From: Sphingomonas sanxanigenens DSM 19645 = NX02
Lineage (GTDB): Bacteria > Pseudomonadota > Alphaproteobacteria > Sphingomonadales > Sphingomonadaceae
Reading direction: 5' to 3'
NCBI RefSeq assembly: GCF_000512205.2
Contig: NZ_CP006644.1
Span: 5,539,501-5,603,500, forward strand
DNA: 64,000 bases
In this document: positions 27,508 to 38,086 of the stretch, one piece after another
Layout: every line of letters begins with the position of its first letter
Numbering within the stretch: position 1 is the stretch's first letter
The notes under the pieces: generated by a model
Seen by the model: only the letters and a program-made list of their open reading frames with translations
The model's database searches: none
Told to the model about the DNA's origin: nothing
Position numbers and translations under genes: made by a program

Positions 27508-29547
27508 TCAGCGGGTGAGCGGGGCCGTCAGATCAAGGCGGCGGAGTTCGCGGATGCTACCCGCCTCCACCTTGGCTTCGACCAACTCGCTGCCGATCAG
27601 GCCAAACGTGCGACCATCGGTGAAGATCGGTCGTGCATTGCCGTACCAATCGATGCACGACACCTCGCACTCATAATCTTCGTGCGTGTCCTGCTCGCCC
27701 TCTTTCATCCGGGTGACGATCTCGCCGACCGATGCCAGCTTGGTGCGCCGGCTGAGCGACAGGAAACTGATGTCGGAGGCGTCGCTGTACCATGGCAACC
27801 GATCCGCATCGCCCTCGCGCAGCACTGTCGGGATTCCGATCAGCCCATTGCCCTTCTCGTCCACGTTGCTGTTGAAGGCATGGCTGCGGCTTTCGCTTTC
27901 GTAGCGCGATTTGAGGAAAAGGCTCGCACCGAGCCGTGGATCACCCGAAAGATCGACGAGTGTGACCTTGAGGCCACGATGGTCGCGATAGCCGTTCAGG
28001 ATGATATCGTTGCCCACCCGTTCCGTCCGGATGATGTTGTGTGGCAGGCTCAATTCGATCGCGTCGGCCGGATGATTGACAGGTACCGCGACGGCGGTCG
28101 TCGAGAGTGGCCGATCTTCTTTGTCGGGCACGCTGCCCGACCAACTGTCGCGGCCGCCATAGACCAGCCAATTGTCGGCGAACCTGTTCTCCACATAGCG
28201 ATTGGAGAGGGAGGGGACGGCAGTGATACGGTGATCGGGAACCTTGAGGAATCGCGTGCCGAACGCCGACATGGGAAGATCGAGAAAGGCAGCGTGCCGA
28301 ACCTGGTAGTCGGGATAGCAGCGAAACGTTTGCCAGTTCGCCAGCGCATGAAAATTGCCGCCAAAGTCGTCCATCGAGAATTGATCGAACGGCGCGCCAT
28401 TGACGCCGGCCACGGCCACGTCGCCGCTCTCGATCGCCAACCGGACAATCGCCGACGGTACGACATCGGCACGCTTGGGGCGGCGGTGATTGGTGCAGTC
28501 GCGATATGTGCCAGTTTCGTCCCAACCCGGTGACATCCACAGAAAGACGGCGTCTGGCGAGACATACATTTCGGCTTCCGAAGGCCCGACGAATCCGGTC
28601 GTCCGGCAATTCAGATCGCGGCTGGCAGACCATTCGCCCAGCGGGCAGATCGAGACGGTGTGGATGGCCGGATCGGAGGTGCGAAGAACCGGCCGGAATA
28701 TATCCTTCGCGTTCAGGAGGTTTTCGCCGGTTTTGTTGGCCTCGTCGCGCTTGTCCTCCGGCAGCCAGCGCCGAATGGTGGGGCGATCGTCGGGATCTTC
28801 GAGAGAATCGATATCATAAGGTGTGTAGATGACGAGCTTGTCGCCGACGATGCGCGTCGCATAATTGTCGGTGTCGTAATAATCGTCTGACGAGATGAGA
28901 AAGACGCCCTGGCCAGTCAGGCGACCGGTGTCGCGCGCGAGCCGGAACACCGACACTTCGGTCGCGCTTTCTTCATAGCTGTAAGCGGTGATGAGCACAT
29001 GGTCGCCCTGGACGAGCATCTCGTCATACCAGGTGTCGCTATCAGATTCCCGGTACACATTCACACGATCTGCAAGGCGCAAGCCGTTGCGTGTATCGAT
29101 CGAGAAGATTCGGCCGTCCCGTAGAACAAGCAGGAACGGACCAATCTGTTTGACGATGTCGCCTTCATCGACACCGGCGGTCTGATTGTTCGTGATCGAT
29201 TTGGGCGCCGTCGCCCGGGAGCCGGTGACGACGACATCGCCGATGTCCGATTCTGTTTCCGGGCAATCTATGCCGGGCGTGCAGGGTACATCCTGCGCTT
29301 GCGCGTAACGCAATTCGCGGCGGTTCCCGCCGACCCAGCGGTCCTTGCTTCCCTGCTGGATCACGCCAAGCATTTCGATGTAGCGCTCGAACGCATCATC
29401 ATCGCGAAATCGCGAAAGGATGGGCGCGGTCACGAGATCGAGCGATCGATCCTCAAAACTATAGATCTTTCCATCGCCGGCTGCAGATGCGGGCGTTGCC
29501 GCCGCCCCCAGCAGCGCCAGCACTGTAATCGCGAAGCGCCTGATCAT
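27508..29547 (-). CDS. Secreted C-terminal beta-propeller domain protein (PF09826-like)
   Basis: A 679-residue exported protein with signal peptide (FAITVLALLGAAATPASAA). The segment TNNQTAGVDEGDIVKQIGPFLLVLRDGRIF matches the Beta_propel family hallmark (Thr-Asn-x-Gln ... GVDE-x-D-IVK; quoted in part: GVDEGDIVK). Repeating beta blades follow. Several Cys pairs (VPCTPGIDC, YECEVSCIDW) suggest disulfides and an extracytoplasmic place. Function of the family is poorly known; members are surface or secreted and often metal-binding. Codon choice and slightly lower GC set it apart a little from its neighbours. Confidence 0.8.
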   Translation of the reverse strand: MIRRFAITVLALLGAAATPASAAGDGKIYSFEDRSLDLVTAPILSRFRDDDAFERYIEMLGVIQQGSKDRWVGGNRRELRYAQAQDVPCTPGIDCPETESDIGDVVVTGSRATAPKSITNNQTAGVDEGDIVKQIGPFLLVLRDGRIFSIDTRNGLRLADRVNVYRESDSDTWYDEMLVQGDHVLITAYSYEESATEVSVFRLARDTGRLTGQGVFLISSDDYYDTDNYATRIVGDKLVIYTPYDIDSLEDPDDRPTIRRWLPEDKRDEANKTGENLLNAKDIFRPVLRTSDPAIHTVSICPLGEWSASRDLNCRTTGFVGPSEAEMYVSPDAVFLWMSPGWDETGTYRDCTNHRRPKRADVVPSAIVRLAIESGDVAVAGVNGAPFDQFSMDDFGGNFHALANWQTFRCYPDYQVRHAAFLDLPMSAFGTRFLKVPDHRITAVPSLSNRYVENRFADNWLVYGGRDSWSGSVPDKEDRPLSTTAVAVPVNHPADAIELSLPHNIIRTERVGNDIILNGYRDHRGLKVTLVDLSGDPRLGASLFLKSRYESESRSHAFNSNVDEKGNGLIGIPTVLREGDADRLPWYSDASDISFLSLSRRTKLASVGEIVTRMKEGEQDTHEDYECEVSCIDWYGNARPIFTDGRTFGLIGSELVEAKVEAGSIRELRRLDLTAPLTR

Positions 29548-29758
29548 CTTTTCCCCACTCCTGTAGCGCGGACATTAGGACAAGGTGACGGCAGAGAAAA
29601 TCCATACGCCATGGAGTTTTAGCACCGCTTCGGAGCCAATCCCCACCGATCAGGAGCGAAATGCCACCACCCGACGCTCGTCGAAACACTGCTTATCGTC
29701 GGCGGGTCGCGGGGCTAGGCTGGGTGCAATTTCCCTATCTTGCGGAGTCATCCCGTCC

Positions 29759-31945
29759 ATGCGCAAGGCGCTGATCCTGTCCTCTCTTTCGATCGCAGCA
29801 TCCATGACATTTGCCCACGCCGCGCAGGCGCAGACCGCGGCGACCGCCGCCGCCAAGCTCAACTATCCGGTCACCGCCAAGGGCGAGGTCGTCGACGAGC
29901 AGTTCGGCATCAAGGTCGCCGATCCCTATCGCTGGCTGGAAAACGACGTCCGCGCCGATCCCAAGGTGCGCGACTGGGTGACGGCCGAGAATGCGGTGAC
30001 CGATGCCTATCTGGCGAGCCTGCCGGGGCGTGACATCTTCAGGGCGCGGATGGCCGAGCTGTTCAACTATGAGCGGTTCGGGCTGCCGGTGAAGAAGGGC
30101 AGGCGCTATTTCTACGCGCGCAACGACGGGTTGCAGAACCAGTCAGCGCTGTTCGTGCGCGACGGGCTCAACGGCACGCCGCGCCTGCTGATCGATCCCA
30201 ATCGCTGGGCGACCGACGGTGCCACCGCGGTGGGGGACTGGGTGCCCTCCGACGATGGCAGGCTGCTGCTCTATTCGGTGCAGGATGGCGGCACCGACTG
30301 GCGCACGGTCAGGATGATCGACGTCGACACCGGCAAGGACCTGCCAGACGTGCTGGAATGGGTGAAATTCTCCGGCTTCTCCTGGGCGAAGGACGGATCG
30401 GGCTTCTATTATTCTCGCTTCCCGGCGACGAAGGAGGGCGAGAAGTTCCAGGCGCTCAACGAGAACCAGGCGGTCTATTTCCACCGCGTCGGCGATCCGC
30501 AGAGCGCCGACAGGCTGGTCTACGCGACACCCGATGCGCCGCGCCGCGGCCATGGCGGCACGGTGAGCGACGACGGCAAATGGCTGGTCGTCACCTCCAC
30601 CGAGGGCACCGACGATCGCTATGAGATCACGCTGATCGATCTCACCGCGCCCGACGCCAAACCGCGCACGCTGGTGCCGGGGCTGGTCAACAACTGGTCC
30701 TATATCGGCAATCAGGGGAGCATATTCTTCTGGATCACCAACAAGGATGCGCCGCGGCTGCGGGTGGTGACGCTCGACATCGCCGAGGCCGATCCCAAGC
30801 CCGTCGAGATCGTCGGCGAGGATGAGGCGACGCTCGATGGCGCGTCGATCATCGGCGGCACGCTGATCGCCAATTATCTGGTCGATGCCCGCACCGAGGT
30901 CCGCCAGTTCGCGCTGGATGGCACGCCCAGGCCGAAGCTGGCGCTGCCGGGGATCGGCACCGCCGGGGGCTTCAACGGCAAGGCGGACGATCGCGAGACC
31001 TTCTACAGCTTCACCAGCTTCGCGACGCCGAGCGCGATCTATCGCTATGACGTGAAGAGCGGGAAGTCGAAGCTGTGGGCGCGGCCCAAGGTGTCGTTCG
31101 ACCCGGCCAGCTTCACCGTCGAGCAGCGGTTCTACCAATCGAAGGACGGTACCCGCGTGCCGATGTTTCTCGTCCACAGGAAGGGGCTGGACCTGTCGGC
31201 GGGCGCACCGACCCTGCTCTATGGCTATGGCGGGTTCAACATCTCGCTGACCCCCGGCTTCTCGGCGACGCGGCTCGCCTGGATCGAGCAGGGCGGCGTG
31301 CTGGCCGTCGCCAATCTTCGCGGCGGCGGCGAATATGGCAAGGCGTGGCACGATGCCGGACGGCTCGCCAACAAGCAGAACGTGTTCGACGATTTCATCG
31401 CCGCGGGCGAATATCTGGTGAAGGAAGGCATCACCACCAAGGAGAAGCTGACCATCCAGGGTGGCTCCAACGGCGGGCTGCTGGTCGGCGCGGTGGTCAA
31501 CCAGCGGCCGGACCTGTTCGCCGCGGCGCTGCCCGCGGTGGGCGTGATGGACATGCTGCGCTTCGACCGCTTCACCGCCGGCCGCTATTGGGTGGACGAT
31601 TATGGCTATCCGGCAAAGGAGGCCGACTTCAAGGCGCTCCACGCCTATTCGCCCTACCACAACATCAAGGCGGGCACCGACTATCCCGCGATCCTGGTGA
31701 CCACCGCGGACACCGACGATCGCGTGGTGCCGGGGCACAGCTTCAAATATGCCGCGGCGCTGCAGGCGGCGAACATCGGAGACAAGCCGCACCTGATCCG
31801 CATCGAGACGCGCGCCGGCCATGGCAGCGGCAAGCCGACCGAGAAGATCATCGAGGAGGCGGCGGACCTCTGGGCCTTCGCGGCGCGGTGGACGGGGATG
31901 GTGGTGACGCCGCCGGCGGTCGCGGCGGCGAAGACGGTGCGGTGA
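29759..31945 (+). CDS. Prolyl oligopeptidase (S9A family), exported
   Basis: A 728-residue serine peptidase that cuts after proline in short peptides. Signal peptide at the chosen ATG 29759 ([21 protein letters not shown]). The seven-bladed propeller starts at DPYRWLEND; the hydrolase domain has Ser569 (GGSNGGLL), Asp653 ([10 protein letters not shown]) and His688 ([10 protein letters not shown]). The frame is open back to 29585 but without a signal peptide. Periplasmic peptide degradation is likely. Confidence 0.95.
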   Translation: MRKALILSSLSIAASMTFAHAAQAQTAATAAAKLNYPVTAKGEVVDEQFGIKVADPYRWLENDVRADPKVRDWVTAENAVTDAYLASLPGRDIFRARMAELFNYERFGLPVKKGRRYFYARNDGLQNQSALFVRDGLNGTPRLLIDPNRWATDGATAVGDWVPSDDGRLLLYSVQDGGTDWRTVRMIDVDTGKDLPDVLEWVKFSGFSWAKDGSGFYYSRFPATKEGEKFQALNENQAVYFHRVGDPQSADRLVYATPDAPRRGHGGTVSDDGKWLVVTSTEGTDDRYEITLIDLTAPDAKPRTLVPGLVNNWSYIGNQGSIFFWITNKDAPRLRVVTLDIAEADPKPVEIVGEDEATLDGASIIGGTLIANYLVDARTEVRQFALDGTPRPKLALPGIGTAGGFNGKADDRETFYSFTSFATPSAIYRYDVKSGKSKLWARPKVSFDPASFTVEQRFYQSKDGTRVPMFLVHRKGLDLSAGAPTLLYGYGGFNISLTPGFSATRLAWIEQGGVLAVANLRGGGEYGKAWHDAGRLANKQNVFDDFIAAGEYLVKEGITTKEKLTIQGGSNGGLLVGAVVNQRPDLFAAALPAVGVMDMLRFDRFTAGRYWVDDYGYPAKEADFKALHAYSPYHNIKAGTDYPAILVTTADTDDRVVPGHSFKYAAALQAANIGDKPHLIRIETRAGHGSGKPTEKIIEEAADLWAFAARWTGMVVTPPAVAAAKTVR

Positions 31946-31957
31946 GGGGGGGCGTAG

Positions 31958-32039
31958 CTCCCTCTCCCCCAAGGGGAGAGGGAGTCGCGCCGCACCATCC
32001 GTCGCAAACCCGGGGCGTCTCATGGCGGGTGATGGTGCG
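31958..32039. repeat. Structured intergenic repeat between the peptidase and GH3 genes
   Basis: A perfect 12-bp stem (31958-31969 with 31973-31984, loop CAA) is followed by a second pairing of 9 bp (31991-31999 with 32031-32039). There is no T run. The right arm of the first stem plus the next bases share GGGGAGAGGG...AGTCGCGCC with the repeat at 26185-26206. Confidence 0.7.
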
Positions 32040-32075
32040 CTGCGGCATCGCGCGCATTAGCTTCGATATCACCAG

Positions 32076-34367
32076 ATGCCGCCCGCTTTGCCCATAAACC
32101 GCCGCTCCCTGCTCATCGGCTCGCTCGGCGGCGCGGTGGCGCTGGCCTTTCCGCGGCTCGCCTTCTCGAAGACCGAGGTCGAGCGCGTCGATGCGCTGAT
32201 CGCGCGGATGACGGTGGAGGAGAAGGCCGGGCAGATGAGCTGCCTGGCCGACAGCTTCCGGCCATACAACCCGCCCAACCCGGTGGTCGGTGTGCAGGAC
32301 AAGGGGCGGCTGTCGGAGATCATCCGCGCCTCCGGCGTCGGTTGCCTGTTCAACGGTATCGGCGCCGCCGGTGCGCGCGAGGCCCAGGACATCGCGGTGA
32401 AGGAGAACCGGCTCGGCATCCCGATCCTGTTCGCGGGCGATGTGATCCACGGCCTGCGCACGATCTTCCCGGTGCCGCTCGGCGAGGCGGCAAGCTTCGA
32501 TCCAGAACTCGCGCAGCGCACCGCGCGCGCCGCGGCGCTTGAGGCGACCGCCGCCGGGCTCCACCTCACCTACGCGCCGGTGGTCGACGTCGCGCGCGAC
32601 GAACGCTGGGGCCGGGTGGTCGAGGGCGCGGGAGAAGATGTCTATCTCGGCCGGCTGTTCGCCGCCGCGCGCGTCCGCGGCTTCCAGGGCCGCAACCTGC
32701 GGCGCGACGACAGCCTGCTCGCCGCGCCCAAGCATTTCGCCGCCTATGGCGCGGTGCTCGCCGGGCTCGACTACAACAATGTCGACATTTCCGACGAAAC
32801 GCTGCGCGAGACGCACCTGCCGCCGTTCCGCGCCGCGTTCGACGCGGGTGCGCTGGTGGTGATGTCGGCCTTCACCGAGATCAACGGCATCCCCGCCACC
32901 GCCGACCGCGCGCTGATGACCGACCTGTTGCGCGGCGAGATGAAGTTCGGCGGCTTCGTCTGCTCGGACTATACCGCCGACGCCGAACTGATCGCGCACG
33001 GTTTCGCTGCCGACGAGCGCGATGCCGCGCGCCTCGCCATCCTCGCCGGCGTCGACATGAGCATGCAGAGCGGCATCTACATGCGCTATATCCCCGAACT
33101 GGTCGCTTCGGGCGCGGTGCCGATGGCGGCGATCGATCTCGCGGTGCGCCGCATCCTCTATGTGAAGACCGCCGCCGGGCTGTTCGACGATCCCTACCGC
33201 TCGATCGACGAGAAGAAGGCGGCGATCCACATCAGCTCGCCCGACAAGCTCGCGCTTTCCCGCGAGGCCGGGGCGCGGTCGATCGTGCTGCTGCGCAACG
33301 ACGGCGACATCCTGCCGCTGCGGCGCGAGAGCCAGCGGCGGATCGCGCTGATCGGCCCCTTCGCCAACGATGTCGACAATGTGCTGGGCCCCTGGTCGTT
33401 CTACGCGGACACCAGCCTCAACGTCTCGATCGCGGACGGCATCCGCGCGCAGATGACCTATCCGACCCAGCTCAATGTCGAGCCCGGATCGGGCATCGAA
33501 GCCCCGATCGACGGCGGCATCGCGCGCGCGGTGCAGGCGGCGAAGACCGCGCATATCGTCATCCTCGCGGTCGGCGAAGGCGAGGACATGTCGGGCGAGG
33601 CGACCTCGCGCACCGAGATCGTCATCCCGCCCGCGCAGCGCGCGCTCGCCGACGCGGTGGCGGCGGTCGGGCGGCCGATGATCGTGTTGCTGCGCCACGG
33701 CCGCGCGCTGGCGCTGCAGGGGTCGATCGCCAGCGCGCCGGCGCTGCTCGCCACCTGGTTCCTCGGCAGCCAGTCCGGCCACGCCATCGCCGACGTGCTG
33801 TTCGGTACGGTCAATCCGTCGGCGCGGCTGCCGGTGAGCTTCCCCTGGGAATCGGGGCAGGAGCCCTTCTATTATGATCGCAAGTCGACCGGGCGGCCCG
33901 TGATCCAGAACCAGTCGACCGAGTATAAGACGCGCTTCCGCACCACCGACAACACCGCGATGTTCCCGTTCGGCCACGGCCTCAGCTACACGCGCTTCGA
34001 ACTGGTCGATCTGCAGCTCAGCGCGGCCAGACTGCCGTGGGACGAGAAACTGGTGGTGCGCGCGACCGTCCGCAACACCGGCCAGCGCGCGGGCAGCGAG
34101 GTGATCCAGCTCTATATCCGCGATCGGATCGCCAGCCGCACCCGCCCGATCCGCCAGCTGAAGGGCGTGCGCCGGGTGACGCTCGATCCGGACAGCAGCG
34201 CCGAAGTGCGCTTCGAACTGGGGCGTGAGGATCTCGAGTTCATCGGCTCCGGCAGCGTGGCGGTGACCGAGCCGGGCATGTTCGACATCTGGGTCGGCCA
34301 GTCGTCGGTCGGCGGCCTCGCCGGCAGTTTCGAACTGCTGGGGGCAGGGCAGGCCGCCCCGCGCTGA
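32076..34367 (+). CDS. bglX: GH3-family beta-glucosidase, exported (BglX-like)
   Basis: A 763-residue glycoside hydrolase family 3 enzyme. A signal peptide with twin arginine is present (NRRSLLIGSLGGAVALAF). Domains in order: TIM-barrel with GDVIHGLRTIFPVPLG, PKHFAAYGA and nucleophile Asp298 (FVCSDYTADAEL, where many relatives have SDW or SDH); alpha/beta sandwich with GEDMSGEATSRTEI holding the likely acid/base glutamate; C-terminal fibronectin-III-like domain (FPFGHGLSYTRFEL onward). Hydrolyses terminal beta-glucosides, probably in the periplasm. Confidence 0.93.
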   Translation: MPPALPINRRSLLIGSLGGAVALAFPRLAFSKTEVERVDALIARMTVEEKAGQMSCLADSFRPYNPPNPVVGVQDKGRLSEIIRASGVGCLFNGIGAAGAREAQDIAVKENRLGIPILFAGDVIHGLRTIFPVPLGEAASFDPELAQRTARAAALEATAAGLHLTYAPVVDVARDERWGRVVEGAGEDVYLGRLFAAARVRGFQGRNLRRDDSLLAAPKHFAAYGAVLAGLDYNNVDISDETLRETHLPPFRAAFDAGALVVMSAFTEINGIPATADRALMTDLLRGEMKFGGFVCSDYTADAELIAHGFAADERDAARLAILAGVDMSMQSGIYMRYIPELVASGAVPMAAIDLAVRRILYVKTAAGLFDDPYRSIDEKKAAIHISSPDKLALSREAGARSIVLLRNDGDILPLRRESQRRIALIGPFANDVDNVLGPWSFYADTSLNVSIADGIRAQMTYPTQLNVEPGSGIEAPIDGGIARAVQAAKTAHIVILAVGEGEDMSGEATSRTEIVIPPAQRALADAVAAVGRPMIVLLRHGRALALQGSIASAPALLATWFLGSQSGHAIADVLFGTVNPSARLPVSFPWESGQEPFYYDRKSTGRPVIQNQSTEYKTRFRTTDNTAMFPFGHGLSYTRFELVDLQLSAARLPWDEKLVVRATVRNTGQRAGSEVIQLYIRDRIASRTRPIRQLKGVRRVTLDPDSSAEVRFELGREDLEFIGSGSVAVTEPGMFDIWVGQSSVGGLAGSFELLGAGQAAPR

Positions 34368-34394
34368 TCGCGCGCGGGCGCCCCGCCGCCGCCC

Positions 34395-35279
34395 TTACCA
34401 GAGCACGCCATTCTCCGCCTCGGGGATCGGCGGGCCCTGCCGCCCGATCGCCTGGAGCAGATCGACCTCGATCATCGTCGTGATGTTGGTCAGCGGCAGG
34501 TCGTGGATGGTGTTGGCGAAGGGATCGACCAGATCGTCGCCGATCTGCAGCACCGCCAGATACATGAACCCCGCCACCGCCGATCCGATCGGCGTGGCGA
34601 CGCCCAGCGTCTCCACCAGCCCGATCGGCAGCAGGATGCAGAACAGCCGGGTGAAGAATTTCGGGAAGCTGCGATACTGCGCGGGCAGCGGCGTGTTCTT
34701 CAGCCGCTCCATCCCCCCTTGCGCGTTCGCCATGTCGACGAACATGCGCTCGATCTGGGTCTGCTGGATGGTGTCGATCCAGCCGTTGCGCGTCGCCTCG
34801 GCGAGGCGCTGGTCCGATCCGTCGAGGATGGCGTTGGCGGGGTTGCGCCGCTCCAGCTCCGGGATGTCGCCATCGCCGAGCACGCGACGCACCTCGGGCG
34901 CGGGATCCTGCCGGCGCAACTGGCGGCGCAGCGCGTGGACATAGGCGATCTGGCGGGCGACCAGGCCATGCTTCAGCGCCGTGCCCGCGGCGTCGCCGGG
35001 CAGGAAGGCCAATACGGACCGCGTGTAGCTGCGCGACACGTTGACCATCAGCCCCCACAGCCCGCGCCCTTCCCACCAGCGCTGGTAGGCGGAATTGACG
35101 CGGACGCCCAGGAACAGCGCCAGCGCGGTGCCGAACACGCTCAGCGGCAGCGCCGGCGCCCGGAACGGCGACAGATAATAGAAAATCGTGACCGCAACGT
35201 CCCACACGAACAGCGCGATCAGCGTCTGCCATGCGAGGTTGTAGGTCAGCCGGATACGCGGCGTACGTCCAACGATCAT
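34395..35279 (-). CDS. Bestrophin-family (UPF0187) membrane channel
   Basis: A 294-residue membrane protein with helices near residues 15-35, 40-60 and two towards the C-terminus (FCILLPIGLVETLG, GSAVAGFMYLAVLQIG). FLGVRVNSAYQRWWEGRGLWG and the acidic GDDLVDPFANTIHDLPL are hallmarks of bacterial bestrophins, pentameric ion channels. It lies downstream of a 79-residue membrane protein and converges with bglX. Confidence 0.88.
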   Translation of the reverse strand: MIVGRTPRIRLTYNLAWQTLIALFVWDVAVTIFYYLSPFRAPALPLSVFGTALALFLGVRVNSAYQRWWEGRGLWGLMVNVSRSYTRSVLAFLPGDAAGTALKHGLVARQIAYVHALRRQLRRQDPAPEVRRVLGDGDIPELERRNPANAILDGSDQRLAEATRNGWIDTIQQTQIERMFVDMANAQGGMERLKNTPLPAQYRSFPKFFTRLFCILLPIGLVETLGVATPIGSAVAGFMYLAVLQIGDDLVDPFANTIHDLPLTNITTMIEVDLLQAIGRQGPPIPEAENGVLW

Positions 35280-35300
35280 CGGGGGCGGGCCTCGTTGCGA

Positions 35301-35540
35301 TCAGGCCTGCGCCGAAGGCTCTTCGTCCAGCGCAAGCCACGCATGGCGCAACGCCACGCAGCCGACGATGCCGACCACCTTGAGCAGGGTGAGTTGAAGC
35401 ACGGGGGTGAGGTCGCTGATCGCATACCACAGGAAGAACAGGCCCATGGCGATCGCGGCGTAGACGGGCAACGCTTCGATATCATTCCAGGCGAGCGGCG
35501 GATCGGCCGGAATACGGGTCACGGGGGCAGGAGCCGTCAT
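35301..35540 (-). CDS. Small membrane protein, 79 residues
   Basis: Starts ATG 35540 with AAAGGAAA nine bases upstream. Two hydrophobic helices (VYAAIAMGLFFLWYAI and LTLLKVVGIVGCVAL). No recognised domain. It precedes the bestrophin gene by 21 bp on the same strand, so probably co-transcribed, and is divergent from a LysR gene across 236 bp. Confidence 0.65.
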   Translation of the reverse strand: MTAPAPVTRIPADPPLAWNDIEALPVYAAIAMGLFFLWYAISDLTPVLQLTLLKVVGIVGCVALRHAWLALDEEPSAQA

Positions 35541-35776
35541 GGCAGGTTTCCTTTCGCGTTGTGATGGGGATCGACCGCGGTCGTCGCGAAAGGTTGTTGC
35601 GATGCACAAGCAGGTCAACCGTGTGTCAAACGGCGCAACCCAGCCTTGCAGCGAAGGAAAACGCAGCAAAATTCCGACATTTGCCGTTCATCTCCGAGAG
35701 GCATGGAAAGATTTTAACAAGATTGGGCAACAGGGAACGTGTTGCGCCGCAGCATTCGTGCACTAGCTCTTGATGC

Positions 35777-36712
35777 ATGCGTGACCGTTTTTCCGAGACG
35801 TTGTCGTTCATCCGAATCGCCGAGGCGCGGAGCCTTTCGGTCGCCGCCCGGCGCCTGGGCCTGTCGCTCGCGGCGACGAGCCGGCGATTGTCGCAACTCG
35901 AGGCGCGGCTGGGCGTGCCGCTGATCCGCCGCAACAGTCGCCACCTGACGCTGACCGACGAAGGCCGGCTGTTCTACGAACGCGCCGGCCGCGCGCTGTC
36001 CGAAATGGAGGATGCCGAACTGGCGGTGATGCGCAGCGCAACCGATGCGGCGGGCACGCTGCGCGTCGTCACCACCATCGCGTTCGGGCGGCGGCGGTTG
36101 GGGCCGCTGCTCCAGCATTATGCGATGCTCCATCCCGACGTGAAGGTGCATCTGGAGACCACCGAGCAGAACGCCAGCATTATCGAGGGCGGTTATGATC
36201 TGGCGATCTGCTTCGAACCGCCCGCGGATTCGACGCTGACGATGAAGCGGCTCGCGGACAATCCGCGGGTGATGTGCGCCGCGCCCTCCTATCTCGACCG
36301 GCGCGGCCGGCCGCAATCCGTGGCCGATCTCGCGATGCACGATCAGATCGCGATCGATACCGGGCACCACAAGCTGTGGCGGCATGTGAAGGCCGAGGAC
36401 GTCGCGCCGCGCCGCACGCTCAGCACCAATGATGGCGAACTCGCGCGCATCTGGGCGATCGACGGCGCCGGTATCGTCGTGAAGACGGCGTGGGACGTGG
36501 CGGAGGACATCGAGGCCGGGCGCCTCGAAACGATACTGCCGGCGCTGCCCCTGCCGAGCTCGCCGATCGTCGCGCTCTATACGCCGGCGCAGGGCGATAC
36601 CGCCAAGGTGCGCAACTGCCTGCGCTTCCTGGCCGACCAGTTGCGCGGCGATCGCGCGCAGCCGGCGGCGGCGGCGGACGACCGGCCCAGCGTCGCCGCA
36701 CTGGGGCGCTGA
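35777..36712 (+). CDS. LysR-family transcriptional regulator
   Basis: A 311-residue regulator with an N-terminal winged HTH (FIRIAEARSLSVAARRLGLSLAATSRRLSQLEARLG) and a substrate-binding domain from about residue 90. Near the N-terminus it follows the common pattern of DsdA/CrgA-like LysR members. Divergent to the small membrane protein/bestrophin pair, which is its most obvious candidate target. Effector unknown. Confidence 0.9.
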   Translation: MRDRFSETLSFIRIAEARSLSVAARRLGLSLAATSRRLSQLEARLGVPLIRRNSRHLTLTDEGRLFYERAGRALSEMEDAELAVMRSATDAAGTLRVVTTIAFGRRRLGPLLQHYAMLHPDVKVHLETTEQNASIIEGGYDLAICFEPPADSTLTMKRLADNPRVMCAAPSYLDRRGRPQSVADLAMHDQIAIDTGHHKLWRHVKAEDVAPRRTLSTNDGELARIWAIDGAGIVVKTAWDVAEDIEAGRLETILPALPLPSSPIVALYTPAQGDTAKVRNCLRFLADQLRGDRAQPAAAADDRPSVAALGR

Positions 36713-36735
36713 GCGCCCCGGCGCGGGCACGCCGG

Positions 36736-37599
36736 TCAATGCAGGTGGCGCAGCTTGTCCGGGTTGCGCATCACGTAGATCGCGTTGATCCTGCCGTCGG
36801 CGATGTCGAGCGCGGTGGTCTGCAACTCGCCATCGCCTTCGCGCGTCACGAAGCCCGGCAGGCCGTTGATGAGGCCGACGCGGACGAGCTGCGAGCCGTG
36901 CCTGGCGAACAGGATCGCGAGCGCCTTCTGCACCTTGAGCACGTTGGACCGGCCGAGAATCGGCGCCGGTGCCGCCGGGCGCTTGCCGCCGCCATCGGAA
37001 TGGATGCTGACGTCGGCGGCGAGCATCGCGCCCAGCGCCGTCATGTCGCCGCTGCGCGATGCCGCGAAAAAGGCCTCGGCCAGTTCCAGGCCGTGCCGAC
37101 GCTCGATCGCGTGGCGCGGCCGCGCCTCGCGGACATGCGCGCGCGCCCGCGCCGCGAGCTGCCGGCAGGCCGCCGGATCGCGCCGGATCGTCGCGGCGAC
37201 CTCGTCGAAGCCGACGCCGAACACGTCGTGGAGCAGGAAGGCGGCGCGCTCCAGCGGCGTGAGTCGCTCCAGCGCGAGCAGCAGCGGCAGGGTGACGTCC
37301 TCGTCTTCATCCCCCTCCGCCTCGACGACGGGATCGGGCAGCCAGGAGCCGACATAGGTCTCGCGCTGTACGCGCGCCGATTTGAGCTGGTCGAGGCACA
37401 GCCGCGTGACGGTGCGCCGCAGGAACGCCTCGGGCTCGCGCACCGCCGCGCGGTCGGCCCCCATCCAGCGGATGAAGGCCTCCTGCACGATGTCCTCGGC
37501 ATCCGCGACCGACCCCAGCATGCGATAGGCGACGCGGATCAGGCGGGGGCGCAGCGGATCGAAGCTGGCCGCCGCGTCGTCGGGTGCCGGCACGGTCAT
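36736..37599 (-). CDS. ECF41-group sigma factor (SigJ-like) with C-terminal SnoaL-like domain
   Basis: A 287-residue extracytoplasmic-function sigma factor. Region 2 (LIRVAYRMLGSVADAEDIVQEAF) and region 4 (LERAAFLLHDVFGVGFDEVA) are followed by a ~110-residue SnoaL-type extension. That extension has the two motifs described for ECF41, DGGGK and, at the very end, NPDKL. In this group the extension replaces a separate anti-sigma factor. ATG 37599 overlaps the upstream carboxymuconolactone decarboxylase by four bases. An ECF41-type promoter is visible ahead of that gene, so the pair is probably autoregulated. Confidence 0.93.
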   Translation of the reverse strand: MTVPAPDDAAASFDPLRPRLIRVAYRMLGSVADAEDIVQEAFIRWMGADRAAVREPEAFLRRTVTRLCLDQLKSARVQRETYVGSWLPDPVVEAEGDEDEDVTLPLLLALERLTPLERAAFLLHDVFGVGFDEVAATIRRDPAACRQLAARARAHVREARPRHAIERRHGLELAEAFFAASRSGDMTALGAMLAADVSIHSDGGGKRPAAPAPILGRSNVLKVQKALAILFARHGSQLVRVGLINGLPGFVTREGDGELQTTALDIADGRINAIYVMRNPDKLRHLH

Positions 37600-38054
37600 G
37601 CCGCGGCGCGCGCCCTGGCCGGCTCGGTCCACAGGCCGAAGCCCACCGCCAGACGGTTCCAGCCATTGATGATGTTGATCATCAGGGTGAGGTTCACGCG
37701 TTCCTCCTCGCTGAACCAGGGCGTCAGCGCCGCATAGGCGGCTTCATGATCGGCGCCTTCGGACAGGCGCGTCAACGCCTCGGTCCAGCCGAGCGCGGCG
37801 CGTTCGCGATCGGTGTAGCAGGGCGCGTCGCGCCACGCCGACAGCAGGTAGATGCGCTGCTCGGTCTCGCCCTTCGCGCGGGCTTCCACGGTGTGCATGT
37901 TGATGCAGTTGGCGCAGCCGTTGATCTGCGAGGCGCGGATCTTGACCAGTTCGATCAGGCTGGATTCGAGGCTGGCGGCAACCGCGATGGCGGTGCCCAT
38001 CCAGCTCTTCATCAGCGCAGGCGCGGCGGCATAGGGATCGAGCTTGGCGGTCAT
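37596..38054 (-). CDS. Carboxymuconolactone decarboxylase/AhpD-family protein
   Basis: A 152-residue all-helical protein with the AhpD redox motif CANCINMH (CxxC plus His). Start ATG 38054 (MTAKLDPYAA) with GAAAGGAA before it; the frame continues to 38114 without support. Such genes are the standard partners of ECF41 sigma factors (family knowledge). Role: probably alkylhydroperoxidase or related peroxide chemistry. Confidence 0.92.
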   Translation of the reverse strand: MTAKLDPYAAAPALMKSWMGTAIAVAASLESSLIELVKIRASQINGCANCINMHTVEARAKGETEQRIYLLSAWRDAPCYTDRERAALGWTEALTRLSEGADHEAAYAALTPWFSEEERVNLTLMINIINGWNRLAVGFGLWTEPARARAAA

Positions 38055-38086
38055 GGGTGCGTTCCTTTCGTCGGTGACGCAGCCAT